64,000 nucleotides of DNA from Oxytropis ochrocephala (Eukaryota; Streptophyta; Magnoliopsida; Fabales; Fabaceae): positions 111,991,315 to 112,055,314 of the forward strand of contig CM037089.1 of assembly GCA_020916435.1 (NCBI GenBank), in the 5' to 3' direction. The notes under the pieces are model-generated. The model did no database searches and was not told where the DNA came from. It saw only the letters and a program-made list of their open reading frames with translations. A program made the position numbers and the translations under genes. Positions 35,135-46,299 of the stretch are shown here, piece by piece. Positions within the stretch are counted from its first letter, which is position 1. Each line of letters opens with the position of its first letter.

Positions 35135-37842
35135 GGGTTTTATTTTTCTCACCCCCCTCCTTCCCTATCTCACCCCATAATATCCAAAATGGACAAAATA
35201 CCCTGAAAATTTACAAAAATCACATTTCACATTTCATAATTTCGGAAAAGTAAGTAAATTCGAATGGGTTTTGAATACCTAGTAATTAGAAAAATTCGAA
35301 ATACCTCGGAGAGAGGTAATTAGGTTGAGAATATGAACCTAATTACCTCACTTCGAGGTATTCAAAATTCTTTTCTAATTACTAGGTAATCCAAAAATCT
35401 AATTTTTTTTTCAATTTTTAATATTTTCTAATTACATTTATTTTTGAGCAAAGTGGCGAGTAGACGATCGACAACGTAGAAGCGGCGAGTCTTCGGGAGC
35501 GGCACCCGCGGCCGACGACGAGCACAATATTCTGGGAGGCGAGTAGTAGCGATACTCCTTCTCCGGACACTTTACGAGCTCGTGAGTCACTGGGCATGCT
35601 TCGAGCGTCGAGGTGCGAGAGAGCCCGTGCAGTGAGTGGTAGAGATGGTTGAGCTCGAGCCTCGGCCTCACCTCACCCGGTATGAGCAGCGGATACAAGA
35701 CCACCCTGATTATGAGTATCATATGCGGCACCAACAGGAGCACCCAGAGATGTATCATGACGGTTGGGAGGCTTTGGAGGAGCAGGAGGATGAGGGCCAG
35801 CATCGGGAGGAGGAGGAGGAGGAGGAGGTTCGGGAGGAGGTTGAGGAGGAGGAGGTTCACTGCCCGGTGTGGAGCACACACCCTTATATTTACACTTTGG
35901 ATACGCATTGCGCGTCCGGATAGATAGAGCGAGGTAATTAATTTTTTATTTTAATTTTACTTAACAACAATTAATTACTTATTTTTAATAACGTATGGTT
36001 TAATTTTAATTTTAATTTTAATTTTAATTTTCAGCCTCGGAAACTAAAGGTTGTATCTCACGGCGGAAGATTCCTAGAGTTAGACCTACTGAGCACCACC
36101 CACGGTGAGAGCACCTTTGTTTGCGTCTCGCTAAGCTTTCTCGAGTTGGACATCACACTTCTGGGGCAATCAACCATGAGTTGATATATACGCTTTTGTG
36201 GAGAGGTGGCATCCCGAGACCTGCTCATTCCACATGCCATTTGGGAGATGACATCACCTTGGATGATGTGGCCGTCTTTGCTCCACTTGCTTGCCGGATG
36301 GCACCCCATTGGACCACCACCCATATTTTGATTCTCGCCTGTGCTCTTCACATGGTCGTGGATCGTTTGGGCATGGATCAGTGCATCGTCATCCGAGAGC
36401 TTAAGGATAACAGGGGGCAATATCGAGGATCTCTGTGTGAGAGGACGCCACTGGGAGAACATGGCACGGGTGCTTATGAAGCGGCGCATGGTGCTACATG
36501 CTCTTCTGTTAGGCACCACCATTCTGGCCGACAAGAGTCACACATTAGTGCCCGGTGAGGTGGATGTATCCGCTTCGAGATATTCAAAGCCGGTGTGGCG
36601 ATGGTCTTGGGGTATAGCCGCTCTTAGTTACCTCTACACCCACCGACGTAAGCGGTCTTTTATACGACCAAGCGATTCGGCGGATCGCGACGACATCGCT
36701 CCGTGTAATCATTTATTTATTTTTTATTTTAAAACTTTTAATTAAATTACTCATATATTAATAACTCGATTATTTTTAATTTAACTATTTCAAAGATCTT
36801 TGGATCTACGAGCACTTTCCCACCGTCGTTAGTCGGAAAGTGTTAGCTAGGGCGTGACACCACGTGCCACAAAATTGGGGGAACAAGCTAGCTAGATAAA
36901 GTAAAGTTGGTGGACTTTAGAGGCGCGGATAGATGCTCTGCAATGGGGATGTCATCCTCACCCTTATGATGACCACAGCAAGATGTTCCTTTGTCGAACA
37001 TATCCGCTTTTTCTGAGGTCGGTTGCTTTGGGGCGATGATCTTTGTTCCCTACATGCCGACATGGTGCGTTGGCGATTCGGGCGTAGTCAGAGGATCCTC
37101 TTCCACCCATTTCGGGTAATGTTCCTCTGCGACAGATCATACGGGGTTCTTGATGTATCGATTCGAGCGCGGACTTTTGGCGAGCTAGTAGAGTGGCGGG
37201 CTACCACAACGAGTGCGATCCGATTACCTTCCTTGCAGTACGATCGGGTAACGAGGTGCGTCTTACTCGGTGCGAGCCACGGCCAGAGCGAGCCACGTGC
37301 AGAGCGGCTCGGGATCCACCATATCATCGAGGAGCCCGTTGTCCCGAGAGACATATGAGGAGAGGTGCAGAGAGCAAACAGCATTGACCGGATGCCTTAG
37401 ATGTCGCCTGCTCACCCACTTCACGTGCTTATTTTCATCATTGTTAAACATTTTGGACCCATAATAGTTGTATTTGTACATTATATTTTTTTATGTTGGT
37501 CATTTTATATATTTTGACGTCTTCTTATTTAAATCGTAATCCGTTCGTATCATATTTCCAAAATAAAACGCGTTTAAATATTAATTTAATATATAAACTT
37601 TAAAAAAATACAAATTTCTAATTACCTTTTTAGAGTAATCAAAATTTTTTTTTTTATGAACCTAATTACCTTTTTTATAGGTAATTCCGAAAGTTTAATT
37701 TTTTTTTTGAACCGCAATTACCTTATTTTGAGGTAATTCCGAAAAATTTAATTTAATTTTTTTAAAACGCAGGGGTATTCTTGGCATTTTTTTGAAATAT
37801 GGGGGTGAGATAGGGAAGGAGGGGGTGAGAAAAATAAAAACC
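35135..37842. mobile_element. MULE carrying a plant mobile domain (PMD) pseudogene
   Basis: Arms start GGGTTTTATTTTTCTCACCC and end in its near-perfect inverse (GGGTGAGAAAAATAAAAACC); similarity extends about 55 bp. The 9-bp TSD aagtaataa is at 35126-35134 and 37843-37851. It encloses a PMD-type coding relic (about 36060-37370) and subterminal blocks of aattacct-type repeats on both sides. The right end lies 110 bp upstream of the start codon of the DRT100-like gene. Confidence 0.9.
36060..37370 (+). pseudogene. PMD (aminotransferase-like / MAIN-like / PP7-long-form-like) gene relic
   Basis: Fragments in different frames line up with the PMD family. Near 36240 CHLGDDITLDDVAVF matches the FHxPxGExTITLDDV core. 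Near 36485 RRMVLHALLLGTTILADKSH and near 36590 WSWGIAALSYLYTH match the helical core. Near 37060 MVRWRFGRSQRIL resembles the VLRQFG block. Stops and shifts separate them. An acidic (GAG)n stretch at 35780-35860 lies upstream. PMD proteins are transposon-derived; host members (MAIL1/MAIN) act in genome stability and silencing. Confidence 0.62.
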
Positions 37843-37890
37843 AAGTAATAATACCAAAATACGAGGGGTAATTTCGTCACTCAACACATT

Positions 37891-37898
37891 TATATAAA
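37891..37898 (+). promoter_or_regulatory. TATA box of the DRT100-like gene
   Basis: TATATAAA, 55 bp upstream of the start codon at 37953, with the MULE terminal repeat ending 48 bp upstream of it. Position and sequence fit a canonical plant TATA box with a short leader of about 30 nt. Confidence 0.65.
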
Positions 37899-37952
37899 CC
37901 CATGCAAACTTCATCACAAACTATCAACAACACTCTCTAAAGTCTAAACCCA

Positions 37953-39056
37953 ATGGCTTCGTTTCTAATCTCCGTAACGATCATTCTAACCACCGTTATC
38001 ATCGCCGTTAACGGTTGTTCACCGTCAGACAAGGCGGCGTTGTTAGCTTTCAAGCAAGCACTTAAAGAACCTTACCACGGCATCTTCAACACATGGTCCG
38101 GTGAAAATTGCTGCGGCAACTGGTACGGCGTTAGTTGCGACTCCATCACTGGTCGCGTCACCGACATTAACCTCCGTGGTGAGTCGGAGGATCCAATCTT
38201 CGAGAAATCCGGCCGCTCCGGTTACATGACTGGAAAAATCTCACCGGAGATCTGTAAAATCGATAGCCTCACTACTTTCATTGTCGCTGACTGGAAAGCT
38301 ATCTCCGGCGAGATTCCTCCTTGCGTTACCTCCCTCTCTTCCCTCCGTATCCTCGACCTCATCGGAAACCAAATCTCCGGCTCGATTCCCTCTGACATCG
38401 GAAAGTTGCAACGTCTTACCGTTCTCAACCTCGCTGATAACTCAATCTCCGGTGAGATTCCGGCGACGGTTACCGATCTCACATCTCTCAAGCATCTCGA
38501 CTTAAGCAACAACAAGCTCACCGGTTCAATTCCTGCTAATTTTGGAAATCTCGGAATGTTAAGCCGTGCGTTATTGAACCGGAACCAACTCACCGGTTCA
38601 ATTCCAGTTTCCATCGCAAAAATTTACCGGCTCGCTGATTTGGATTTATCCATGAACCGGTTAACCGGTTCAGTTTCAGCGCAACTAGGAAAAATGCCGG
38701 TTCTTACAACTTTAAATTTGGATAGTAACTTACTTTCGGGTCAAATACCTGCAAGTTTGTTAACGAATTCGGGTTTGGGTATTTTGAATTTGAGTCATAA
38801 CGGGTTTGAAGGTACCATACCCGATGTTTTCTGTCCGAATTCGTATTTCATGGCTTTGGATTTGTCGTATAACAAGTTAACGGGTCGGGTACCCGGTTCG
38901 TTGTCTTCGGCGAAGTATATTGGGCATTTGGATCTTAGTAACAATCACTTATGTGGATCTATTCCTTTGGGTTTGGGTTCACCGTTTGATCACCTTGAAG
39001 CATCATCGTTTAGTAATAATGATTGTTTGTGTGGAAATCCTTTGAAGACTTGTTGA
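37953..39056 (+). CDS. DRT100-like: DRT100-like leucine-rich-repeat protein, secreted
   Basis: Intact single-exon frame of 367 codons. Residues 1-21 form a hydrophobic signal peptide (MASFLISVTIILTTVIIAVNG). Residues 24-65 are an LRRNT_2 cap ending CCGNWYGVSCD. From about residue 105 to 340 there are nine to ten plant-type LRRs with LDLSxNxLTGSIP consensus. The C-terminus has a paired-cysteine cap (NDCLCGNPLKTC). There is no transmembrane segment or kinase. Arabidopsis DRT100, named for partial complementation of E. coli recA mutants, has this architecture and length, close to polygalacturonase-inhibiting proteins; the role is probably extracellular. A TATA box lies at 37891. A MULE ends just upstream, so distal promoter elements have been displaced by 2.7 kb. 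Confidence 0.93.
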   Translation: MASFLISVTIILTTVIIAVNGCSPSDKAALLAFKQALKEPYHGIFNTWSGENCCGNWYGVSCDSITGRVTDINLRGESEDPIFEKSGRSGYMTGKISPEICKIDSLTTFIVADWKAISGEIPPCVTSLSSLRILDLIGNQISGSIPSDIGKLQRLTVLNLADNSISGEIPATVTDLTSLKHLDLSNNKLTGSIPANFGNLGMLSRALLNRNQLTGSIPVSIAKIYRLADLDLSMNRLTGSVSAQLGKMPVLTTLNLDSNLLSGQIPASLLTNSGLGILNLSHNGFEGTIPDVFCPNSYFMALDLSYNKLTGRVPGSLSSAKYIGHLDLSNNHLCGSIPLGLGSPFDHLEASSFSNNDCLCGNPLKTC

Positions 39057-39914
39057 TTTTGGGTTACCCGTTACCCGAATTAAGTACCCGAATCTAAAGA
39101 CAAAGTGTGATTTTTTTTTTTGACTTTTTGTGTAATAGTTTTTGAAGTGATATTGTAATATGATATGAAGCACGTGCTTAACATAATAAGGGATTTAAGG
39201 GTGGAATTTATGTTTAATTGAGCAGAGAGGTTAAGTTGATCCTGAATGTTCCTGTTTTTGCATGTGAGCTTTCCATTAAATTAATGTGAAAGATTTGGAT
39301 AATGATGCTATTGTTTTATTACATTAATGATTATTCAAAGTGCTTGATTTAAATATAGTGTTAACTATGTCTGTGTACTATTTAATGCATTGGAGAAACT
39401 GGAGGCAGGAAAGTAACTATCATCAGTTCAAAGCTCATTGAATGTTTTTAATTGAGATTTTGTTAATGCAATTAGTTTTGGGTACATTCCTAGTATTTGG
39501 ATTCAAAATTACTTTCTCTATAATTAAGGGTAAATAGTAATTTTGGTTACATTCAGTGGGACGTTGTTATCGTGTCTGAATGTATTAAAATTGCAAATAC
39601 GTCTCTAATTGTCTTTTCGTTAGTAATTTTGAAAACTAAATTGATCAACAAAAAGACATTTTGAAGAATTAAAGTGACTAATAAAAGCACATTTGATGAC
39701 TAAAATGACTTTTAAAGAGACATTTAGAGATACTTTATAATTTTGATACATTCAGAAATTATAACGACAACGCCTTAATTACATACACAAAATATAAACT
39801 AAAAAAAGGAAAAACTCGACAATTGCATGTTTGTCTAAGATTATTTCTAGTACAAACTTACACTGCACTAAATTTGTATTCATAATTGTGTTTTTTGAGT
39901 TCGCGATGCTTTGA
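39057..39914 (+). other. 3' flank of DRT100-like gene and a small inverted-repeat element
   Basis: AT-rich, non-coding. The segment 39559-39774 has imperfect inverted ends (ggacgttgttatcg ... cgacaacgcc) whose similarity extends through ctgaatgtattaaaatt / ttttgatacattcag. This is a MITE-like structure without a clear TSD. Confidence 0.45.
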
Positions 39915-40237
39915 GGCTCTATTTGGTAAAGTCAAATCGTTAGCTCATGGCAGATAGCTTATAGCAGATAAGTTCGTGGCAGCTGTTTGACAAGACAAAC
40001 TTATAGTGTTTTTTCACTAGCTTATTGCATTTTTTGAAACGCTACTAATAGCATTTCAGCTTATAGCTTATAGTGTTTTATTTTTTCTACCACTTTTACC
40101 CTTATTATTTTAATTAAATTCCTCATTTATCCACCATTAAATGATTTTTCTCTCTCATATTCAAACATTAATTAAGAATGTCCATTTATGTCATTTTATA
40201 TTTATAAACTATTTAAAAAGTAAATTTTACCAAACAC
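39915..40237. mobile_element. Possible MITE
   Basis: Starts gctctatttggtaaa and ends tttaccaaacac (short inverted ends), with an AT-rich interior rich in agcttatagctta palindromes. No TSD fixed. The rest of the stretch to 40780 shows nothing recognisable. Confidence 0.35.
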
Positions 40238-40780
40238 TTAAAATTTAATCTTCTGTGTTATTTGCTATCAGTTCATTCACTATAAGGTAGTTTATCCGGT
40301 GTTATTTGATGCATGTTACCTCCAACAAGATGCAATTATTAGAGTAATATTTGGTGGATTCATTGGGATGCGAAAGTTAGATTCAAACTAGATTTATTGA
40401 GAGAGGATTGTCAGGAACAGGGAAGTCTATCTATAGTTCTCTTTGGTCATTTTTTTACTCCCTTTGAAGCAATTTTCTGAAAGGCTAGAAAAGGTATCTA
40501 TGAAAATGCAGGAAAAATAATAGTAGTGAATTGAGAAAACAATAATACAATCCAACTACCACTATGGTGCACATGCTGCTGTACCTTATCTCTTCCCATA
40601 TGCATTAACTCTGAAGTCTGAACCAAGTTTTTGTGCTATTCAATTCAAAATCCTAGAAATAAATGCACATCTTAGAAATACATAAAGAGAAGGATGCTAA
40701 TATCCCCAAAAACAAAGAAATAATAAAGGGAGGGATTAGGGATGCACCATCACCCACCCCCACCATAATGGCTTTAGATT

Positions 40781-41297
40781 AGGATGGTAAAACATGATTG
40801 GTTCGTCGGGTCAACCTGTTAGTCCGCCAAAAAATGACGGGTTAAATTGATGATTTTATCGTGCCAACTCGTTGTAGCCTATCCCGTCTAATTCGTCAAC
40901 TCGGCTGCCAAAGGCGGGCCCCGCCAACTTTAAATTTTTTTCTTCTATTTTTTATGTTTTCTCATATTTTTAACTATTTCTAAATACTTTTTAATGATTT
41001 TTTGGCGGGTTGTAGCAGATCAACCAACTAACACACTATTTTTATCTTGTTTTTTGCGAACTTGGGCGGGTCAACCCGTAAACCTGCCAATTTTATGCCT
41101 AAAAAGTGAAATTTTAAAAAAATTAATTAATTATTTTAATAGCGGGCTAACCCGCCGACCCTTCAACTTGTCGAGGGACGGGGAGGGCTCAACTTCTCAA
41201 CCCACTTTTTTTGGCGGGCCGGCCTCCCGCCCGCTCAAATTTTGGGGGGCTCAAGGTGGGGCGTAGCGGGTTGGGCTTGCCCGTTTTGCCACCCCTA
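40781..41297. mobile_element. hAT-like non-autonomous element
   Basis: Left end taggatggtaaaaca and right end read in reverse taggggtggcaaaacggg. The interior is dominated by gggtcaaccc / gcgggc motifs typical of legume hAT derivatives. Flanks tttagatt / tttaaatc resemble an eroded 8-bp TSD. Confidence 0.5.
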
Positions 41298-41619
41298 ATT
41301 TAAATCCTCTTCATTACTAAAGAGTTTCAGTAGGAGAGAGACCGAGACATCGAATAAAATATTATTATTTAAAAACATTGTAGTACTCCATTTGTTATAG
41401 AATATAAACAAAAATTGGTCAATAAAAATTGTTGTATCTGATCTAAATTTTGGACTAAATACATCAATTTTTGTAAACCAATTTTTTATTTTTATTCTAT
41501 AACAGAGTGAATATGTCTTTCTGTTTCCTACTGTAACCATCCGTAATTGAAGAGGACCCCGTTCCACCATTATGTATATGCCTTCTTTAGTGTACCAAAG
41601 ACATAGCATAAATGTTTGG

Positions 41620-42684
41620 GACCTTAATTTTCGTACCCCCCTCATTATCACCCACACCCCCATAATACCAAAAATGCCAATAATACCCCTGCGTTTTTTA
41701 AAAAAAAAAAAAAAAATTAAATTTTCGGAATTACCTCAAAATAAGGTAATTCCGGTTCAAAAAAAAATAAAAAATTTCGGAATTACCTCTAAAAAAGGTA
41801 ATTCCGAAATTTGTAATTTTTTTTTTAAAAAAAAGTTTGTATTTTGGTCTTAAGATTTAAACGCGTTTTATTGGAAATATGATACGAACGATTTACGATT
41901 TAATAACAATACGTCAAAATATATAAAATGACCAACATAAAATAGAGTACAAATACAACTATGGGTCCAAAATGTCTAAAAATGATGAAAATAAGCACGT
42001 GAAGTAGGTGAATGGCGACATCTAGGCATCCCGGCCAATCCAGGACGCCAAGCGATGCGTATATATATACGATTTGTTTTAATTTTTATTACTAAAAGGC
42101 TACTAAAAATAGTCAAAACTACTCTAAAAAATATAAAAACACCACTAAAAATCTAACAAAACCAAAATAGCTATACAAATTTTTAAGATTTTTGGAGACT
42201 ATGAAAAATTAAAAAAATCGTAAAAATAGTAAACGATGGAATTTGGGATTTTGAGGTCATTTGTCCCGTAAGAAGTCCCTTCTAAGGAGTCTTGATTCTT
42301 GATTTATTTCGCTTCTAATGGTACCGTGGTTTCATTACGATCCGAGTATGTTGTCCAAAACCGATTTTTTAGCCTAAATTATTCGTTCGAAAAAATTAAA
42401 TTAAATTTTGAATTACCTCGAAAATAGGTAATTAGGTTCACAATTTAGAACCTAATTACCTCATTTCTGAGTAATCCGAAATCTTTCTAATTACAGGGTA
42501 AATCCGAAATTCCATTATTTTTTGAGGTATTTCCAAATTTTAGAGTAATTCAAATTTGTAATTTTTTTTTTTTTTTTTTTTAACAAAACCATGTAATTTT
42601 TGTAAATTTTCAGGGGTATTTTTGTCCATTTGGGACATTATGGGGGTGTGGGAGGGAATGAGGGGGGTACCGAAATTAATAGCC
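41620..42684. mobile_element. Deletion derivative of the PMD-MULE family
   Basis: Ends GACCTTAATTTTCGTACCCCCC ... GGGGGGTACCGAAATTAATAGCC are inverted copies; the 10-bp TSD aaatgtttgg is at 41610-41619 and 42685-42694. The segment 41850-42040 is the reverse complement of 37400-37590 (shared block gaaaataagcacgtgaagt), so this is the same family in opposite orientation with the PMD coding part deleted. aattacct-type subterminal repeats are present on both sides. Confidence 0.87.
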
Positions 42685-42694
42685 AAATGTTTGG

Positions 42695-43559
42695 TCCACT
42701 CATTTCTTTCTTAGCTAGCCAAAATGGACATGAACTGATGGACCCGCCCACTTCTATGGTATCATCTTTTTCAATGTCCCTATATCTCCATGTGGAGGAT
42801 CCTGTACTCCTGATTCGATCATTCATTGACAACAGGCCTAGCTAGTACTAGCCAATGATCTTGTGTGAGCAATTACTCTTTCAGGAGTCAGGACTCGATT
42901 AAAAAGAAACATATCTAATTTTATACTTAATAATATTGATAATTTAAGTGGATTTGTTTTTATTAATATCATAAAAGAAAATATATTTACTAAACTATTT
43001 CTAATTCTAAAAGCTTATCCTTTTTTTTTTACTAGATAATAGGGTATTCATAATCTCAAAAAAAAAAAAGATAATAGGGTATTCAAACAACATGAAATTG
43101 AAATTCAAGTATCTTCCGAAGAACTGAACTGTCGTTTTTTATAATATTATGTTGTTCTAAGGCTCTCAAACTTTGATCTGCTGAATCTATTGATTCATAT
43201 CTTGACATATCACAATATTCATGTATATTCATATTGTATTGACAATCTATTGATTCATCTTGACATATCACAATATTCATATATACTCATTGTATTGACA
43301 TTCTCTTTCATAAGATGTTTGTCGTATAATTGTCATACTCAATCTTGAGATGTTCTTTGGTGATTATCACCTGATGCATCTTTCCATGAAAAGTATCTTC
43401 TCACTCTTTGAGAAGCATTTGGCTGTAACTCTCTTATATTGAGAATATCTTTACTCTTGCTTTACTCTTGCTTTACTCTCTTATCCGAAAGAATATAAGT
43501 GCACTCCATTTTTGGGGGAAGGCTGGCCTTCATAACGGGATACGTTCTGAAAGAATCAG
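42695..43559 (+). other. Intergenic; short tandem duplications only
   Basis: No coding signal. gataatagggtattca occurs twice at 43035-43085 around an A-run. A roughly 65-bp unit (ctattgattcat...cttgacatatcacaatattc) is duplicated at 43186-43310. Confidence 0.5.
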
Positions 43560-44021
43560 CGAGCTATGTTTCTTATAATAAAAATCACGCATAAGCAAAA
43601 GACACTGAAAATGAACAATGCATTAAAAGACAGAAGAAATATAAACCGGATTTCGGCCTATTCCCCAAATCTCCGCTTCTCCTTTCAGCATGTGAGTGGC
43701 AAACAACACTTTTTCTTCATTGTTACTTTGAAGAGTCCAAAAAATCTTCTCCATATCATCAATCCAGTACTAGGCTCCCATAAAATCTGATCCTCCTTTG
43801 AACTCGAGAGGGTTCATTTTCTGAAACCGGAAGTAGGCTCGGTTCGGATCTTCTGGTGGGTGTTGCACACGAGGTTGTGGTCGTAGTTCTTGCTGAAATT
43901 GGAGCATCTACTGCATCATTTGTTAGTGCATACCCTATTGTTGCTGCATGTTTTCCATCATTTGGCGCATCCATTCAAAATGTGGACCCACCAGCGCGTC
44001 ACCTCTTGGTCTTTCAGACAT
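43560..44021 (-). pseudogene. Gypsy gag 5' relic
   Basis: Minus-strand ATG at 44021 reads MSERPRGDALVGPHFEWMRQ, followed by Gln-rich sequence with stops. It then reads EDPNRAYFRFQKMNPLEFKG near 43800 and a block around MEKIF / LKGEAEIWG near 43690, the standard plant gypsy gag beginning. The primer-site-like TTTTGTTATCAGAGCA is at 44162-44147. At least three stops; non-functional and truncated at the left. Confidence 0.7.
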
Positions 44022-45615
44022 ATTTCTGCATACAATGCATTAAGTATTGAGTTGATCATGCTCAATGTCTCTTAGCATAGTAAGAAGAAGCATATTCAAA
44101 AGATAAAAGGAATAATACTAGACAAGTAGGTCCGACAAGGTCGAACTGCTCTGATAACAAAATGTAAACATCCTAATATTTCAATCTAAGAGAAATATTG
44201 AGAATCTATCATTTTATGAAAATCAGAGATTTAACTACTATGGATTTGAATTACCTAAAGTTAACGGAAGATAAAACCATCACATTGACTTTTAAGGTAC
44301 GAGTACCATAAGTTTAAGCAATTACAAAAGTCAATTAATAACTTAGTTCAAATCCATTGTACGGTCTCCTAGTACAATTCAATAAGCATCCGAAATGTAA
44401 TTGTCCATATACCAATTAATCCAAATATACTGATATCCAAGTGTAAATGTAAATAGCATGCAATAATGTCAATCATATGTCATGCAATTCTGATTGAATT
44501 GAGTTTGGAATTGGAAGGAAGTTGGTACTCAAAGGAATGAGAAAGGTAAACTTAAAATGCAGTATTTACACAATGAAATTCAATTCAAGATCACATGTCC
44601 AAAACAAGAATTCAAACAAACATTGATCATCAATTCATACAAGTTTCAAACCATTCAAAATGAGCTAATTTCTCAAACATTCACACACTAACCACTATTT
44701 CAGCAACTCTTGACCATTTTAATCAACATGCATTCAATAATTTCAGAGAAACAAAGCATGCATCTTAGAATTCATGCCACCAAATCAACAACTAACTAAC
44801 AATAAAACAAAAATAGGAATGATCAATAACTCACAAGAAAGTTGAAAATCGAAAATGCAAGCAAGATGATGAGTTTTGCTCATGTAGCTAATTGTATGCA
44901 ATCTCCCAAACTCTCAATCAAGCTTCATGGCTAACATCCATTTGGAACAAATGGTGGAAGGAAGGAACTTGAGGTTGGTGTTGTTGAGTCTTTTATGTTT
45001 TCAGCTCTCAACTATGGTGAGATGGAAAGGTAGGTGGTGAGGAAAATTTAAGAAGGAAAAAAGAGTGAAAATGAGGAATAAAGAGTGAGGGGTATTGTTT
45101 CATGTTTTCAGCTGAATACATTGAAGGTTTTTTTTTTGTACCCCCACCCCAACTCCTTCCCCATATACCCCCACCGAATTGTGTATTCTCAAAATGCCTT
45201 TCAAAAAACTTGTTTTTTTTTTTACAAATTTACACGAATCGTATATATCTCTTTTGGGACATATATACAATGTGCAATTTTTTGACATCGTATATATGTC
45301 CATTGTGCGTATATATGATTGATGCGTTTTAAGTCAATCGTATATACGCACAATGAACATATATACGATGCGTTAAAAATGCACATCGGATATATGTCCC
45401 AATAGAGATATATACACGATGGGCTTTGTAGTTGTTAACTGTTGTGATTTCATCAACGGTTTTAATTGGAAGCCTCGTGATTTGATTAACATCAATGGTG
45501 TAGATATGTTGGATAAAATAAACGTGTGTAATTACAAAATGCGATATAGTAATAGATACACGTGTAATACAAAAAAGGTGTGAATCTATCTATAAGTCGT
45601 CAATAGAATCATCTG

Positions 45616-46206
45616 TCAAATCCACACATCTAGGCGCATCACCTGGAGTGGGACGATGCACTGAAGGACACATAGACTTCCAGAGGGTAAAACAACCGGC
45701 ATACGGATCCAACCATGACGCTGACTCTGATGAGTAGTGCTGGTACCACTGCGGGGCAACAAACAGGTGGGAGAGATCGAAAGATGCAACCAGTGTAGAT
45801 TTTCCTTGTTCATAACAGATATGATTTTAAACTTAGATGAACCATAAGTACCTCTCAAAGGCAGATAAGTAAAACTCATATTCAAAGAAAACTGAACTAG
45901 TGCAACATTATACTTGGTTGCAACCATGTACCCCATCTCTGGCAAATCAAACCACTTCGATGACGGCTGACGTCCGTATGATTCAATAGTTAAAGCTTTG
46001 CGAAGCTCTAACAGTCTCTTCTCACCAAACATGGTTGAATACACTGTTTCCCTTTCCTTCGTTTCCTGAATTAAATCTTTCCTAATCACAGGCCAAGAAT
46101 CCTCACCCATATCAAGTCCAACCCCGATCGCTCTAAAACCACAATTACCGTCACCTTCCACATCAACTATTTTTGAACATAATCGTACGTGTGGTGGAAG
46201 AAACGG
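45616..46206 (-). CDS. OTU-like cysteine protease domain, C-terminal part of the MULE protein
   Basis: Open minus-strand frame. VDVEGDGNCGFRAIGVGLDM contains the OTU catalytic Asp-Gly-Asn-Cys motif. MGYMVATKYNVALVQFS and the downstream NLHWLHLSI (candidate catalytic His) complete the fold. OTU enzymes are deubiquitinases. In legumes a MULE/FAR1-like protein ending in an OTU domain is often misnamed as a PKS-NRPS-like synthetase, from memory. There is no own ATG near the start, so it is most likely expressed as part of the larger protein. This is the best preserved part of the element's gene. Confidence 0.72.
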   Translation of the reverse strand, partial: PFLPPHVRLCSKIVDVEGDGNCGFRAIGVGLDMGEDSWPVIRKDLIQETKERETVYSTMFGEKRLLELRKALTIESYGRQPSSKWFDLPEMGYMVATKYNVALVQFSLNMSFTYLPLRGTYGSSKFKIISVMNKENLHWLHLSISPTCLLPRSGTSTTHQSQRHGWIRMPVVLPSGSLCVLQCIVPLQVMRLDVWI

Positions 46207-46299
46207 TAAATGGATTTTAGTCTCACTGCCTGTGATAATACTCTAGAAGCACCACGAGATAATTTGGAAGACCGCTGTGTTGATTTTAAATTAGAAGCC

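Noticed and set aside
35438..35908. 156-codon minus-strand frame in the PMD-MULE
   Set aside because: Leu/Pro-rich translation of a (GAG)n tract; PMD similarity is on the plus strand.
38222..38614. 130-codon minus-strand frame inside the LRR gene
   Set aside because: Antisense shadow of regular LRR codons; no motif.
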